64,000 bases of DNA from Carnobacterium inhibens subsp. inhibens DSM 13024 (lineage in GTDB: Bacteria; Bacillota; Bacilli; Lactobacillales; Carnobacteriaceae). The stretch spans positions 2,408,501 through 2,472,500 of the forward strand of contig NZ_JQIV01000006.1 in the NCBI RefSeq assembly GCF_000746825.1, read 5' to 3'. Below, one piece after another: positions 11,368 through 20,962 of this stretch. A program made the translations under genes and the position numbers. The notes below the pieces were generated by a model, which was not told where the DNA came from, ran no database searches, and saw nothing but the letters and a program-made list of their open reading frames with translations. The first letter of the stretch is position 1. The number at the start of each line of letters is the position of its first letter.

Positions 11368-12399
11368 ATGTTAACAACGAAAGATTTTGATTTTGATTTA
11401 CCAGAAGAATTGATTGCTCAAACACCTTTAGAAAACCGTTCAAGTTCAAAATTATTAATTTTGGACAAAGAAACCGGTAAAGTAGAAGACAAGCACTTCA
11501 CCGATATTCTTGATGAATTGCATGAAGGTGATGCATTAGTAATGAATGATACACGTGTATTGCCTGCACGGTTATATGGAATAAAACCAGCAACAGGCGC
11601 ACATCTTGAAATATTATTATTAAAAAACACAGAAAAAGATCAATGGGAAACGCTTGTTAAACCAGCTAAGAAAGCTAGAGTAGGTGATGTCATTTCTTTT
11701 GGAGATGGAAGACTGACTGCGACTGTAATAGAAGAACTAAACCATGGAGGAAGAATCATTGACTTTTCTTACGATGGTATCTTCTTAGAAGTTTTAGAAT
11801 CTTTAGGCGAAATGCCGCTTCCTCCTTACATCAAAGAAAGATTGGAAGATAGCGAGCGCTACCAAACTGTCTATGCAAAAGAAAATGGTTCTGCAGCAGC
11901 CCCAACAGCAGGGCTACACTTCACGCAAGAACTATTAGAACAGATTAAAGCAAAGGGCGTACAGCTCGTCTTTTTGACATTGCATGTAGGCTTGGGTACT
12001 TTCAGACCCGTTAGTGTTGATTCGATTGAAGATCATGAAATGCATTCAGAATTTTATCGTTTAACAGAAGAATCTGCCGCAGAATTAACGACTGTTCGAA
12101 AAAATGGCGGCAGAATTGTTGCTGTAGGAACAACCTCTATTCGTACTTTAGAAACAATCGGTACAAAATTTAATGGTGAATTAAAAGCCGATAGTGGCTG
12201 GACAGATATTTTCATTTCTCCAGGTTATACATTTAAAGTTGTCGATGCTTTTTCAACTAATTTTCATTTGCCAAAATCAACATTGGTGATGTTAGTCAGC
12301 GCTTTTGCAGGAAGAGAAAATGTTTTAGCAGCTTATCAGCATGCCGTGGATGAAAGATATCGATTCTTTAGCTTTGGAGATGCCATGTTTGTCAAATAA
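11368..12399 (+). CDS. queA: S-adenosylmethionine:tRNA ribosyltransferase-isomerase
   Basis: QueA transfers and rearranges the ribosyl group of S-adenosylmethionine onto preQ1-modified tRNA to make epoxyqueuosine. The 343-residue product has the family hallmarks RPASR-like [41 protein letters not shown] and [13 protein letters not shown] 11362 is only one base from the AGGAG site; ATG 11368 has a 7-base spacing and is chosen. It is the last gene of the ruvAB-queA operon. Its pathway partner tgt lies further on but is separated by a terminator and a TetR gene. Confidence 0.96.
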   Translation: MLTTKDFDFDLPEELIAQTPLENRSSSKLLILDKETGKVEDKHFTDILDELHEGDALVMNDTRVLPARLYGIKPATGAHLEILLLKNTEKDQWETLVKPAKKARVGDVISFGDGRLTATVIEELNHGGRIIDFSYDGIFLEVLESLGEMPLPPYIKERLEDSERYQTVYAKENGSAAAPTAGLHFTQELLEQIKAKGVQLVFLTLHVGLGTFRPVSVDSIEDHEMHSEFYRLTEESAAELTTVRKNGGRIVAVGTTSIRTLETIGTKFNGELKADSGWTDIFISPGYTFKVVDAFSTNFHLPKSTLVMLVSAFAGRENVLAAYQHAVDERYRFFSFGDAMFVK

Positions 12400-12413
12400 A
12401 TAAAAACTAAAAA

Positions 12414-12452
12414 AATAGAAGTCGGCTTTTATGCCAACTTCTATTGGTTTTT
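12414..12452 (+). terminator. Terminator after queA
   Basis: Inverted repeat AATAGAAGT-c-GGC / GCC-a-ACTTCTATT followed by GGTTTTT. Confidence 0.8.
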
Positions 12453-12857
12453 AGAGAGGATATGAGTGAACCCGTAATTGGTTAAACTGAACTTCTTTTC
12501 AAAACGACATACAGTTTCTATACTACTTTGTTTAACTGCCTAGCTTTTTTAGGGTATACATCTTACTAAATGGTATAACTCTATTCAATTGTATGGGACA
12601 GTGAATCTGGTAACTCAAAACGGAATGTTGATTCTAATTGTTTCTTGTACTTCTAAACACTAAAGAAATTTAATTGATCCACTCATATGTTCATCTCTCT
12701 ATCTATTTATAATATACCACAAATAGAAAGCGGTTACCAATCAAGTGGCTCGAAGTTTAAAAATTGTTTATTTTCTAAAACTAATGTGATAGACTAGTAT
12801 ATTGAGTGAGTACATACTTGATTTAAAAAGTATGTTGAATTTGGAGGTCAAGGTCAA
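12453..12857. other. Intergenic region between queA and the TetR gene
   Basis: About 405 bases without an intact gene. The right end holds a candidate TetR operator and promoter. The left and middle part has no open frame with a ribosome binding site. On the minus strand at about 12580-12710 short, frame-broken fragments read like protein (for example FRFELPDSLSHTIE), which may be a decayed gene, but I cannot identify it. Confidence 0.4.
12813..12834 (+). promoter_or_regulatory. Inverted repeat, candidate TetR autoregulatory operator
   Basis: Perfect inverted repeat CATACTT - 8 bases - AAGTATG located 24-45 bases before the TetR start codon and just downstream of AT-rich promoter-like sequence (TTGTTT at 12764; TAGTAT at 12795). 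Position and symmetry fit an operator for the adjacent regulator; function is inferred. Confidence 0.5.
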
Positions 12858-13454
12858 TTGGTAAATGTAAACGCAGAAGCATTAACAAATACTCAGCAAC
12901 GTATTATTGATGCAGCATTAGATTTAGTTTCACATGTAGGATACAAAAGTACCACTACAAAAATGATTGCACAAAAAGCTGGAGTTAATGAAACCACTAT
13001 ATTTAAAAATTTTCAATCGAAACAAGTTTTGTTAGATACAGCATTTAAGCAACATACTAAGCAAATTACTAAAGAAGTAGATGAGTTTTTTTGTCAAAGT
13101 TTTAAGGATACAACTGATTTAATGAAACAATCAGGACGTTTTATTGCGGATATATTTGATAAACATAGGCAAATCGTCATTGGTGCCATTAAAGAAGTGG
13201 GAAATGAACAAACAAAAACAATCTTTAATTATAAGCAAGAATATATTCAACAATTATTATGCATTAAATTAAAAGAATTTTCACATGAACATTTATTAAC
13301 GAATCAACAATATGAAACGGTAATTTATATTTTCAATAGTGCCATTATGAGTCTGTTAGTTGATAAAGCTAGACAAGAATATTCTGATGATGAACAAGAA
13401 ATGACCGTCCACTTAGATGACGTCATTGAGTTGATCTTAAAAACATTAAGATAG
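12858..13454 (+). CDS. TetR/AcrR family transcriptional regulator
   Basis: A 198-residue one-component repressor. The N-terminal helix-turn-helix is clear: RIIDAALDLVSHVGYKSTTT, then IAQKAGVNETTIFKNF and SKQVLLDTAF. The C-terminal ligand and dimer domain (about 75-198) is not recognisable by eye. The start is TTG 12858, set by GGAGGT (12843-12848) at 9 bases. It sits between queA and tgt, which are adjacent in many relatives, so it looks like a lineage-specific insertion. No transporter or enzyme neighbour suggests its target. The palindrome at 12813 suggests autoregulation. Confidence 0.9.
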   Translation: MVNVNAEALTNTQQRIIDAALDLVSHVGYKSTTTKMIAQKAGVNETTIFKNFQSKQVLLDTAFKQHTKQITKEVDEFFCQSFKDTTDLMKQSGRFIADIFDKHRQIVIGAIKEVGNEQTKTIFNYKQEYIQQLLCIKLKEFSHEHLLTNQQYETVIYIFNSAIMSLLVDKARQEYSDDEQEMTVHLDDVIELILKTLR

Positions 13455-13481
13455 ATCGTACTTCTAATGTTTAACAGATAA

Positions 13482-14669
<1,188 letters not shown>

Positions 14670-14770
14670 AGGTTTTATAAGAAACTTATTTAAGTGATAG
14701 TAAAAAGACTAGATGTTTGGTAAAGTATAGTATGTTAAGTTGTTGAAATGAAGAATGGAGTGGGAAAAAA

Positions 14771-15112
14771 ATGGAATTAATTCTTAATTTTGTACCTTTT
14801 ATTGCGATTATGGGTTTGATGTACTTTTTGATGATTCGTCCGCAAAAAAAAGCTGCTACAAAAACACAAAATATGCTAAGTGCTATGAAAAAAGGTGACT
14901 CAGCTGTTACAATAGGCGGATTACATGGAGTTATTGATGAAGTAAATACAACGAATAACACTGTAGTTCTTGACTGCGATGGTATATTCTTAACATTCGA
15001 AAAGAAAGCTATTGCTCGTGTATCAAGTAGTGAAGTGACTACTTCAGTAGAAGATCTTGGTACAAATACACCACAAAACACATTAGAAGAAACTAATGAT
15101 GAAGAGCTTTAA
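14771..15112 (+). CDS. yajC: Preprotein translocase accessory subunit YajC
   Basis: A 113-residue single-span protein. It has the family signature: a hydrophobic N-terminus FVPFIAIMGLMYFLMIRPQ immediately followed by a basic KKAATK segment, then KKGDSAVTIGGLHGVI and an acidic tail. YajC associates with SecDF and YidC at the Sec translocon. Placement after tgt is the conserved order. In Bacillus-type synteny secDF is nearby, but no secDF is present in this window. Confidence 0.93.
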   Translation: MELILNFVPFIAIMGLMYFLMIRPQKKAATKTQNMLSAMKKGDSAVTIGGLHGVIDEVNTTNNTVVLDCDGIFLTFEKKAIARVSSSEVTTSVEDLGTNTPQNTLEETNDEEL

Positions 15113-15136
15113 TCTTTAGCACTAAAGTAAGTTGAA

Positions 15137-15173
15137 AGGGTGTTGTCAGGAAAAACTGACGGCACTCTTTTTT
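15137..15173 (+). terminator. Terminator after yajC
   Basis: AGGGTG-t-TGTCAG / CTGAC-g-GCACTCT hairpin with GAAAAA loop and T tract. Confidence 0.8.
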
Positions 15174-15275
15174 GATGCAAAAGTTGTATTTTAAAAAAAA
15201 ATATGGTACTTTGATTTAAAGTCTGACAGTGAGAATACATAAAAAATAAGAACAGATGGTTTAAAAAAGGAGTGT

Positions 15276-15563
15276 ATGCTATTGATCAATGAATTCTTTA
15301 CTTACTCTACAAAGTACGAGCCGTGGTTAAAGTTAAAGATCCGGGAATTTAATCAATTAGGATATCATCAAATAAGTGAAGAAGATTTATGGAATTATAT
15401 TGCAAGCTTCTGTTGGAAAAAAAAGATTCCAACCCATTACTATCAACAAATCAATGATATCATGAAAATTACTCCTAATCATTATTTAGATTACGCTGCT
15501 GTAGAAGCTCAAGTTTACAAAGTTACTTCACTTGATGAGATGGATTTAGAAGATTTATTTTAA
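15276..15563 (+). CDS. ComN-like post-transcriptional regulator family protein
   Basis: A small protein of 93-95 residues rich in aromatic and charged residues (WLKLKIREFNQLGYHQISEEDLWNY). It resembles the Bacillus YrzD/ComN family, described as a post-transcriptional regulator and located near yajC-secDF in Bacillus. The position downstream of yajC supports the call. The start is uncertain: ATG 15276 is only 3 bases from AAGGAG (15267-15272), while TTG 15282 is at 9 bases. The stop codon overlaps the terminator stem. No secDF follows, so this gene appears to have kept its place after loss or relocation of its usual neighbour. Confidence 0.7.
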   Translation: MLLINEFFTYSTKYEPWLKLKIREFNQLGYHQISEEDLWNYIASFCWKKKIPTHYYQQINDIMKITPNHYLDYAAVEAQVYKVTSLDEMDLEDLF

Positions 15564-15597
15564 AGGAGATCAGGATAATTATGCTGATTTCCTTTTT
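15562..15597 (+). terminator. Terminator overlapping the end of the comN-like gene
   Basis: AAAGGAGATCAG / CTGATTTCCTTT stem (one G-T pair) with a 10-base loop and T run; the TAA stop forms part of the base of the stem. Confidence 0.8.
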
Positions 15598-15740
15598 ATT
15601 CGTTTTTTTTGTGAATGTTTTAATTTAGTGAAATTATGTATTTTGTTGGATGTATAATAATTATATTTTGTGATAAATACTTTAAAATAGACATTTTAAA
15701 AGGGTTTTCGTTCATTGGAAAAAGAAATCATAATCTTTTC

Positions 15741-15769
15741 TTTACAAATAAAAAGAAATAAAGTATGAT
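15741..15769 (+). promoter_or_regulatory. adhE promoter
   Basis: TTTACA (15741-15746), 17-base spacer, TATGAT (15764-15769). Confidence 0.7.
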
Positions 15770-15771
15770 TA

Positions 15772-15789
15772 TTGTGAAATTGATAACAA
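15772..15789 (+). promoter_or_regulatory. Candidate Rex operator overlapping a cre-like site (adhE)
   Basis: The 18-mer TTGTGAAATTGATAACAA has a perfect left half of the Rex consensus TTGTGAA-N4-TTCACAA and two mismatches in the right half. Within it, TGAAATTGATAACA (15775-15788) fits the CcpA cre consensus except for T in place of the central C. It covers the expected transcription start of adhE, so binding would repress. Redox (NADH) control by Rex and carbon control by CcpA are both known for adhE in lactic acid bacteria; the site here is inferred from sequence. Confidence 0.55.
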
Positions 15790-15806
15790 TAAATGGAGGT
15801 TTTAAA

Positions 15807-18437
15807 ATGATGGAAGCTAATACGAAAGAAAAAACGAAAGTAAATAAAAAAAGTGAGTTAAATAACTCAAATAGTGTAGCAATGGATATTGATCAATTAG
15901 TAGATCAAGGTCGAAAAGCATTAGCGGTTTTAGAAACATTTGATCAAGAAAAAGTAGATTTTATTGTTCACGAAATGGCAATGGCTGGTTTAAATGAACA
16001 CATGCCTTTAGCTAAAATGGCTGTTGAAGAAACAGGCAGAGGAATCTATGAAGATAAATGTATTAAAAATATGTTTGCAACAGAATCAATCTGGAATTCA
16101 ATAAAAGATAATAAAACAGTTGGAATCATTAGTAAAGACAGCCAAACTGAGCTCATAGAAGTAGCCACACCAGTCGGAGTAGTCTGTGGGGTAACGCCTG
16201 TTACTAACCCTACTTCAACAACAATGTTTAAAGCACTTATCTCTTTAAAAACGCGTAATCCTATTATTTTTTCTTTTCATCCTAGTGCTCAAAAATGTTC
16301 AGTAGCTGCAGCTACTGTTTTGAAAGAGGCAGCTATAAAAGCAGGGGCACCAGAAAATTGTATTCAATGGATCGAAAAACCTTCGTTAGAAGCTACAAAT
16401 AGCTTAATGCAACATCCAGGTGTTGCTATCGTATTAGCAACTGGTGGAGCTGCCATGGTGAAATCAGCCTATTCAACTGGTAAACCTGCTTTAGGAGTTG
16501 GGCCAGGAAATGTTCCAAGTTATATTGAAAAATCTGCAAAAATCAAACGTGCAGTTAATGATGTTATTGCTTCGAAAACATTTGATAATGGCATGATATG
16601 TGCTTCAGAACAAGCTATTATTGTAGACAAAGAAGTCTATCAAGAAGTAAAAAATGAATTCCAAAAACACTCAGTTTATTTTGCAAAACCAAACGAAGTA
16701 GAAAAATTTGAAAAATCCGTGATGAATGAGGCAAAAGTGGCAGTTAATCCCGATATTGTTGGACAAGCTCCGTACACGATTGCTGAATTAGCAGGTGTTA
16801 GCATACCCAAAGAAACCAAATTGATTGTTGTAGAACTAAATGGAGTAGGTAAAGATTACCCATTATCTCGTGAAAAGTTATCTCCAGTACTTGCAATGGT
16901 GAAAGCTGAAACAACGGACCATGCCTTTGAACTTTCTCAACAAATGTTAGAATTAGGAGGACTAGGTCATTCAGCAGCTATCCATACTCAAAATGATTCT
17001 CTTGCTGAAAAATTTGGCGAAGCAATGAAAGCTTGTCGTATATTAGTGAATTCACCAACAGCTCAAGGTGGAATTGGAGATTTATACAATAACATGATTC
17101 CTTCATTAACATTAGGCTGCGGTTCTTATGGAAAAAATTCAATCTCTAAAAATGTTACGGCAGTTAACTTAATGAATGTTAAAACAATAGCGAAACGGAG
17201 AAACAATATGCAATGGTTTAAATTACCATCAAAAGTTTATTTTGAAAAAAATTCTCTTGCTTATCTACAAGATATGGAAGGAATTGAACGCGTTTTTCTA
17301 GTATGTGATCCAGGAATGGTGCAATTTGGTTATGCTGACAAAGTAGTGCAAATGTTGATGCAACGAAAAAATAAAGTAAGTATTGAAATTTTTTCAGATG
17401 TGGAACCCAATCCATCTACTGATACTGTAAAAGCCGGAACAGAAGCGATGAACCATTTTCAACCAGATACGATCATTGCTATTGGCGGAGGCTCAGCAAT
17501 GGATGCTGCAAAAGGAATGTGGTTGTTTTATGAAAAACCTGAAACAATCTTCTTTGGAGCTAAGCAAAAGTTTTTAGATATTCGAAAAAGAACGTACAAA
17601 ATTCCTGATTTAACAAAGACACAGTTTGTCTGCATACCGACAACTTCTGGTACAGGCTCAGAAGTAACACCTTTTGCAGTAATAACGGATAGCGAAACAC
17701 ATGTGAAGTATCCGTTAGCTGACTATTCTCTAACTCCAGACGTAGCGATTATAGATCCGCAATTTGTAATGAGTGTTCCTAAATCTGTTACAGCTGATAC
17801 AGGGATGGATGTGTTGACACATGCCATCGAATCTTATGTTTCTGTAATGGCCAGTGATTATACTAAAGGACTAAGTCTTCAAGCAATTAAACTAGTGTTT
17901 GAAAATTTGCGTAATTCCTACGAATATGCGACAGAAGAAGCACGAGAAAAAATGCATAATGCTTCAACCATGGCTGGAATGGCATTTGCAAATGCATTTT
18001 TAGGGATCAATCATTCTATCGCTCATAAAATTGGGGCAGCCTATGATATTCCTCACGGACGTACTAATGCAATTTTGATGCCTCATGTTATACGTTACAA
18101 TGCAAAAGATCCTGCAAAGCATGCTTTATTTCCAAAATATGAATATTTCCATGCACATGAAGATTATGCGGAAATTGCTCGCTTTATGGGATTCAAGGGA
18201 AATACTACAGAAGAGTTAGTGGAATCTTTGGTCCAAGAAATCAATAAATTAGGTAAAGATGTCGGTATTGAAATGAGTTTGAGAGGTCAAGGAGTAACGA
18301 CTGTATGGTTACATGATACAGTTGATGAATTGGCAGAGTTAGCATTTCAAGATCAATGTACGACGGCTAATCCAAAACAACCCTTAATCAGTGAGTTGAA
18401 ACAAATCATTATTGATGCTTTTGAAGTATTAAAATAA
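15807..18437 (+). CDS. adhE: Bifunctional acetaldehyde-CoA/alcohol dehydrogenase
   Basis: AdhE converts acetyl-CoA to ethanol in two NADH-using steps, regenerating NAD+ during mixed-acid fermentation, and forms spirosomes. The product from ATG 15807 is 876 residues. An N-terminal CoA-acylating aldehyde dehydrogenase domain (about 25-445) has catalytic Cys265 in NGMICASEQ. A C-terminal iron-dependent alcohol dehydrogenase domain (about 455-870) has GGGSAMDAAK, TTSGTGSEVTPFAV, and the metal histidines in HAIESYVS, NHSIAHKIG and DIPHGRTNA. Starts at 15765 in the same frame lie upstream of GGAGGT (15795-15800) and are rejected. It has its own promoter and terminator. Confidence 0.97.
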   Translation: MMEANTKEKTKVNKKSELNNSNSVAMDIDQLVDQGRKALAVLETFDQEKVDFIVHEMAMAGLNEHMPLAKMAVEETGRGIYEDKCIKNMFATESIWNSIKDNKTVGIISKDSQTELIEVATPVGVVCGVTPVTNPTSTTMFKALISLKTRNPIIFSFHPSAQKCSVAAATVLKEAAIKAGAPENCIQWIEKPSLEATNSLMQHPGVAIVLATGGAAMVKSAYSTGKPALGVGPGNVPSYIEKSAKIKRAVNDVIASKTFDNGMICASEQAIIVDKEVYQEVKNEFQKHSVYFAKPNEVEKFEKSVMNEAKVAVNPDIVGQAPYTIAELAGVSIPKETKLIVVELNGVGKDYPLSREKLSPVLAMVKAETTDHAFELSQQMLELGGLGHSAAIHTQNDSLAEKFGEAMKACRILVNSPTAQGGIGDLYNNMIPSLTLGCGSYGKNSISKNVTAVNLMNVKTIAKRRNNMQWFKLPSKVYFEKNSLAYLQDMEGIERVFLVCDPGMVQFGYADKVVQMLMQRKNKVSIEIFSDVEPNPSTDTVKAGTEAMNHFQPDTIIAIGGGSAMDAAKGMWLFYEKPETIFFGAKQKFLDIRKRTYKIPDLTKTQFVCIPTTSGTGSEVTPFAVITDSETHVKYPLADYSLTPDVAIIDPQFVMSVPKSVTADTGMDVLTHAIESYVSVMASDYTKGLSLQAIKLVFENLRNSYEYATEEAREKMHNASTMAGMAFANAFLGINHSIAHKIGAAYDIPHGRTNAILMPHVIRYNAKDPAKHALFPKYEYFHAHEDYAEIARFMGFKGNTTEELVESLVQEINKLGKDVGIEMSLRGQGVTTVWLHDTVDELAELAFQDQCTTANPKQPLISELKQIIIDAFEVLK

Positions 18438-18449
18438 AATATGTGAAGA

Positions 18450-18485
18450 AAGAAGTTAAGTTGATTATCTTAGCTTCTTTTTTTT
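18450..18485 (+). terminator. Terminator after adhE
   Basis: AAGAAG-t-TAAG / CTTA-g-CTTCTT stem followed by T8. Confidence 0.8.
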
Positions 18486-18496
18486 GTATTTTAGGC

Positions 18497-18524
18497 TTGC
18501 AATTTAAAAAAATCAAGGTATACT
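18497..18524 (+). promoter_or_regulatory. Promoter of the mntR-mntABCD operon
   Basis: TTGCAA (18497-18502), 16 bases, TATACT (18519-18524). Confidence 0.65.
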
Positions 18525-18535
18525 TTTATTAGAAG

Positions 18536-18549
18536 TTAGGTTTGCCTAA
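18536..18549 (+). promoter_or_regulatory. MntR/DtxR-type operator
   Basis: Perfect palindrome TTAGG-TTTG-CCTAA just downstream of the -10, matching the TTAGG-N4-CCTAA core typical of DtxR-family boxes. It would let the regulator encoded immediately downstream shut off its own operon when manganese is plentiful. Confidence 0.75.
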
Positions 18550-18570
18550 AAAATAAGATAGGGGTATTTT

Positions 18571-19212
18571 ATGACACCAAATAAAGAAGATTATTTAAAA
18601 ATGATTTATGAACTTGGTGGAAACAATAAAAAAGTAAGCAACAAACAACTTGTTACACGACTTATGGTTTCTGCTGCTTCGGTAAGTGAAATGGTTACGA
18701 AGTTATTAAAAGAAGGATTCGTTGAACACGTTCCTTATCAAGGCATCCAATTAACGCAAGCTGGTCTTCAAAAAGCAAGTGCTTTGGTACGAAAACATCG
18801 TTTATGGGAAGTTTTTTTAGTAAATTATCTAGGTTATGCATGGAATGAAGTTCATGAAGAAGCTGAAGTATTAGAGCATGTAACCTCCATTGAACTAGCT
18901 AGGCGTTTAGATAAATATCTTGATTTCCCCAAAGTCTGTCCTCATGGAGGAATGATCCCTACTGAGACTGGCGTCATTAATGAAAAGGTATTGCCAACTT
19001 TAGTGGATAAGCAAGTGTATGATGTGATCAAAATAAAAAGAGTAGTAGATGAAAAAGAATTACTAGATTACTTAGCTTCACTAGAGCTAGCTATAGGTGA
19101 TGTGTATAAAATAATAGATATCGGTGCTTATGAAGGGCCAATAACGCTCGAGGCAGAAGGGAAACAAGTAGCTCTAAGTTACAAAGCTGCAACTAGTATT
19201 TTTATTGAATAG
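18571..19212 (+). CDS. mntR: DtxR-family manganese-responsive repressor
   Basis: A 213-residue metalloregulator with three domains. The N-terminal winged helix starts TPNKEDYLKMIYELG and continues VSAASVSEMVTKLLKEGFV. A metal-binding dimerisation domain contains RKHRLWEVFL, HEEAEVLEHV and CPHGGMIP. A C-terminal SH3-like domain from about 150 reads IGDVYKIIDIGAYEGP. The length and C-terminal domain match the ScaR/SloR/MtsR type rather than the short Bacillus MntR. It is 20 bases upstream of a metal-binding lipoprotein gene and controlled by a TTAGG/CCTAA box, so manganese is the most likely effector; iron cannot be excluded. Confidence 0.9.
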   Translation: MTPNKEDYLKMIYELGGNNKKVSNKQLVTRLMVSAASVSEMVTKLLKEGFVEHVPYQGIQLTQAGLQKASALVRKHRLWEVFLVNYLGYAWNEVHEEAEVLEHVTSIELARRLDKYLDFPKVCPHGGMIPTETGVINEKVLPTLVDKQVYDVIKIKRVVDEKELLDYLASLELAIGDVYKIIDIGAYEGPITLEAEGKQVALSYKAATSIFIE

Positions 19213-19232
19213 GCATAGAAAGTAGGAGAAAA

Positions 19233-20165
19233 ATGAAAAAAGTTAAGTACTCTCTTTTTGGATTAATCGTTACAGCACTTATTTTTTTGACAGGGTGTTA
19301 TGATTTTAATGCAGGTCAAGACGCTGATAAATTAAAAGTAGTGACCACAACTACTATGCTAACAGATTTAATGAAAGAAATCGGTGGCGATCATGTCCAA
19401 GTGACGGGCCTTATGTCTGCCGGGGTAGATCCACATTTATATAAAGCAAGTGCAAGAGATGTTATTTTTATGCAATCTTCTGATGTAGTAGCTTATAATG
19501 GATTGCATTTAGAAGGAAAAATGGGTGAAATTTTTCAAGGATTAGAAAATCAAGAAAAAATAGTGATTTCTTTAGAAAATGGTTTAGATGAAGAAGATAT
19601 TCTTTATAGCGAAGATAGCAGTACATCGATGGACCCGCATATTTGGTTTGATGTAGAGTTATGGCAAAAAGCTGCTGTTGAAGTAGCCAAAGGACTTACT
19701 TTGGCAGATCCTGATAATGAAGTAAGCTACCAAGAAAATTTAGAACTGTATCTGCTTGAACTAGAAGAGTTGGATCAATATGTTATTGATCGAGTAAATG
19801 AAATCCCAGAAAAAGATCGTATGTTAGTGACAGCACATGATGCTTTTAGTTATTTTGGAGAAGGCTATGGAGTAAATGTCATCGGACTTCAAGGATTAAA
19901 TACAAATGCTGAAGCCGGTACAGGAGATATCAGTCAATTAGCTGATTATATTATTGAGAACAAGATAAAAGCTATTTTTATTGAATCATCCGTTCCAACT
20001 AGAACGATTGAGTCTCTACAAGCAGCTACAAAAGCAAAGGGTTTTGAAGTTGAAATCGGTGGAGAATTGTATTCCGATTCTCTTGGAGACAGTGAAGCAA
20101 ATACAGAAACGTATATAAAAACAGTGAAATCTAATGTGGATACAATTGTAGACGCATTGAAATAA
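19233..20165 (+). CDS. mntA: Manganese ABC transporter substrate-binding lipoprotein
   Basis: A 310-residue cluster A-I (TroA/PsaA type) solute-binding lipoprotein. The signal peptide ends in the lipobox FLTGC with the lipidated Cys22. Metal-ligand candidates are His68 in GVDPHLYKAS, His136 in MDPHIWFD, the glutamate in IFIESSVPTRT, and the aspartate in ELYSDSLGD. The His-His-Glu-Asp set is typical of manganese/iron binders; there is no histidine-rich loop as seen in zinc-binding ZnuA. It is the first transport gene after mntR and is followed by the ATPase and two permeases. Confidence 0.92.
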   Translation: MKKVKYSLFGLIVTALIFLTGCYDFNAGQDADKLKVVTTTTMLTDLMKEIGGDHVQVTGLMSAGVDPHLYKASARDVIFMQSSDVVAYNGLHLEGKMGEIFQGLENQEKIVISLENGLDEEDILYSEDSSTSMDPHIWFDVELWQKAAVEVAKGLTLADPDNEVSYQENLELYLLELEELDQYVIDRVNEIPEKDRMLVTAHDAFSYFGEGYGVNVIGLQGLNTNAEAGTGDISQLADYIIENKIKAIFIESSVPTRTIESLQAATKAKGFEVEIGGELYSDSLGDSEANTETYIKTVKSNVDTIVDALK

Positions 20166-20191
20166 ATTGAAAAGACTGGAGTGCATCAATT

Positions 20192-20962
20192 ATGGAAAAC
20201 GAAATAAGTGAAAAAGCTACAGCCATACGTTTAAACCAATTAACTGTAGCTTATGAAGCACAACCGGTTTTGTGGGATATTTCTTTTAGCATCCCTAAAG
20301 GAACCTTAACCGCTGTTGTTGGACCAAATGGCGCTGGTAAATCTACTCTGATTAAATCGTTAATTAATTTGATCAAACCCATTGCTGGAGAAGTAGAATT
20401 CACTTTTGATCAATCAACAGAAGAGGACTATAGAAAAAATAAAAATTTAGTAGCATATGTACCGCAAAATGGAAGTGTGGATTGGGATTTTCCTACCACT
20501 GTATTAGATGTTGTGGTAATGGGAAGATATGGTCACATAGGTTGGTTTAAGAGACCTAAAAAGAAGGATAAATCATTGGCAAATGAAATGCTGGCTAAAG
20601 TAGGTATGGCTGATTTCAAAGATAGACAAATCAGTCAATTATCTGGTGGACAAAGGCAACGCGTGTTTTTAGCTCGAGCATTAGTTCAAGAAGCAGAAAT
20701 TTACTTAATGGATGAACCGTTCCAAGGTGTTGATGCTCAAACCGAAAAAATTATTATTCAATTATTGAAAGAATTAAAGTCTGAAGGAAAAACGATTGTT
20801 GTAGTCCATCATGATCTTCAAACCGTTCCAGAATATTTTGATGAAGTTGTGTTAATCAATCGTGAGTTGATTGGAAATGGTCCAATCGAGACAACCTTTA
20901 CTAAGGAATTAATTGCTAAAACTTATCGTCAAAATCAAGCTAAACCTTGGGAGGAAGAGTAA
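20192..20962 (+). CDS. mntB: Manganese ABC transporter ATP-binding protein
   Basis: A 256-residue ABC ATPase with Walker A GPNGAGKSTL near residue 48, Q-loop VPQNGSVDWDFP, signature LSGGQRQRV, Walker B IYLMDEPF and H-loop VVHHDL. The VPQ-SVDWDFP Q-loop context is characteristic of metal-type importers. The stop codon directly abuts the next start (TAA then ATG), indicating coupled translation with the first permease. Confidence 0.93.
   Translation: MENEISEKATAIRLNQLTVAYEAQPVLWDISFSIPKGTLTAVVGPNGAGKSTLIKSLINLIKPIAGEVEFTFDQSTEEDYRKNKNLVAYVPQNGSVDWDFPTTVLDVVVMGRYGHIGWFKRPKKKDKSLANEMLAKVGMADFKDRQISQLSGGQRQRVFLARALVQEAEIYLMDEPFQGVDAQTEKIIIQLLKELKSEGKTIVVVHHDLQTVPEYFDEVVLINRELIGNGPIETTFTKELIAKTYRQNQAKPWEEE

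Noticed and set aside
12580-12710. Gene remnant or insertion sequence on the minus strand before the TetR gene
   Set aside because: Fragments look protein-like but are broken in frame and match no family I can recognise; kept only as a note in the intergenic entry.
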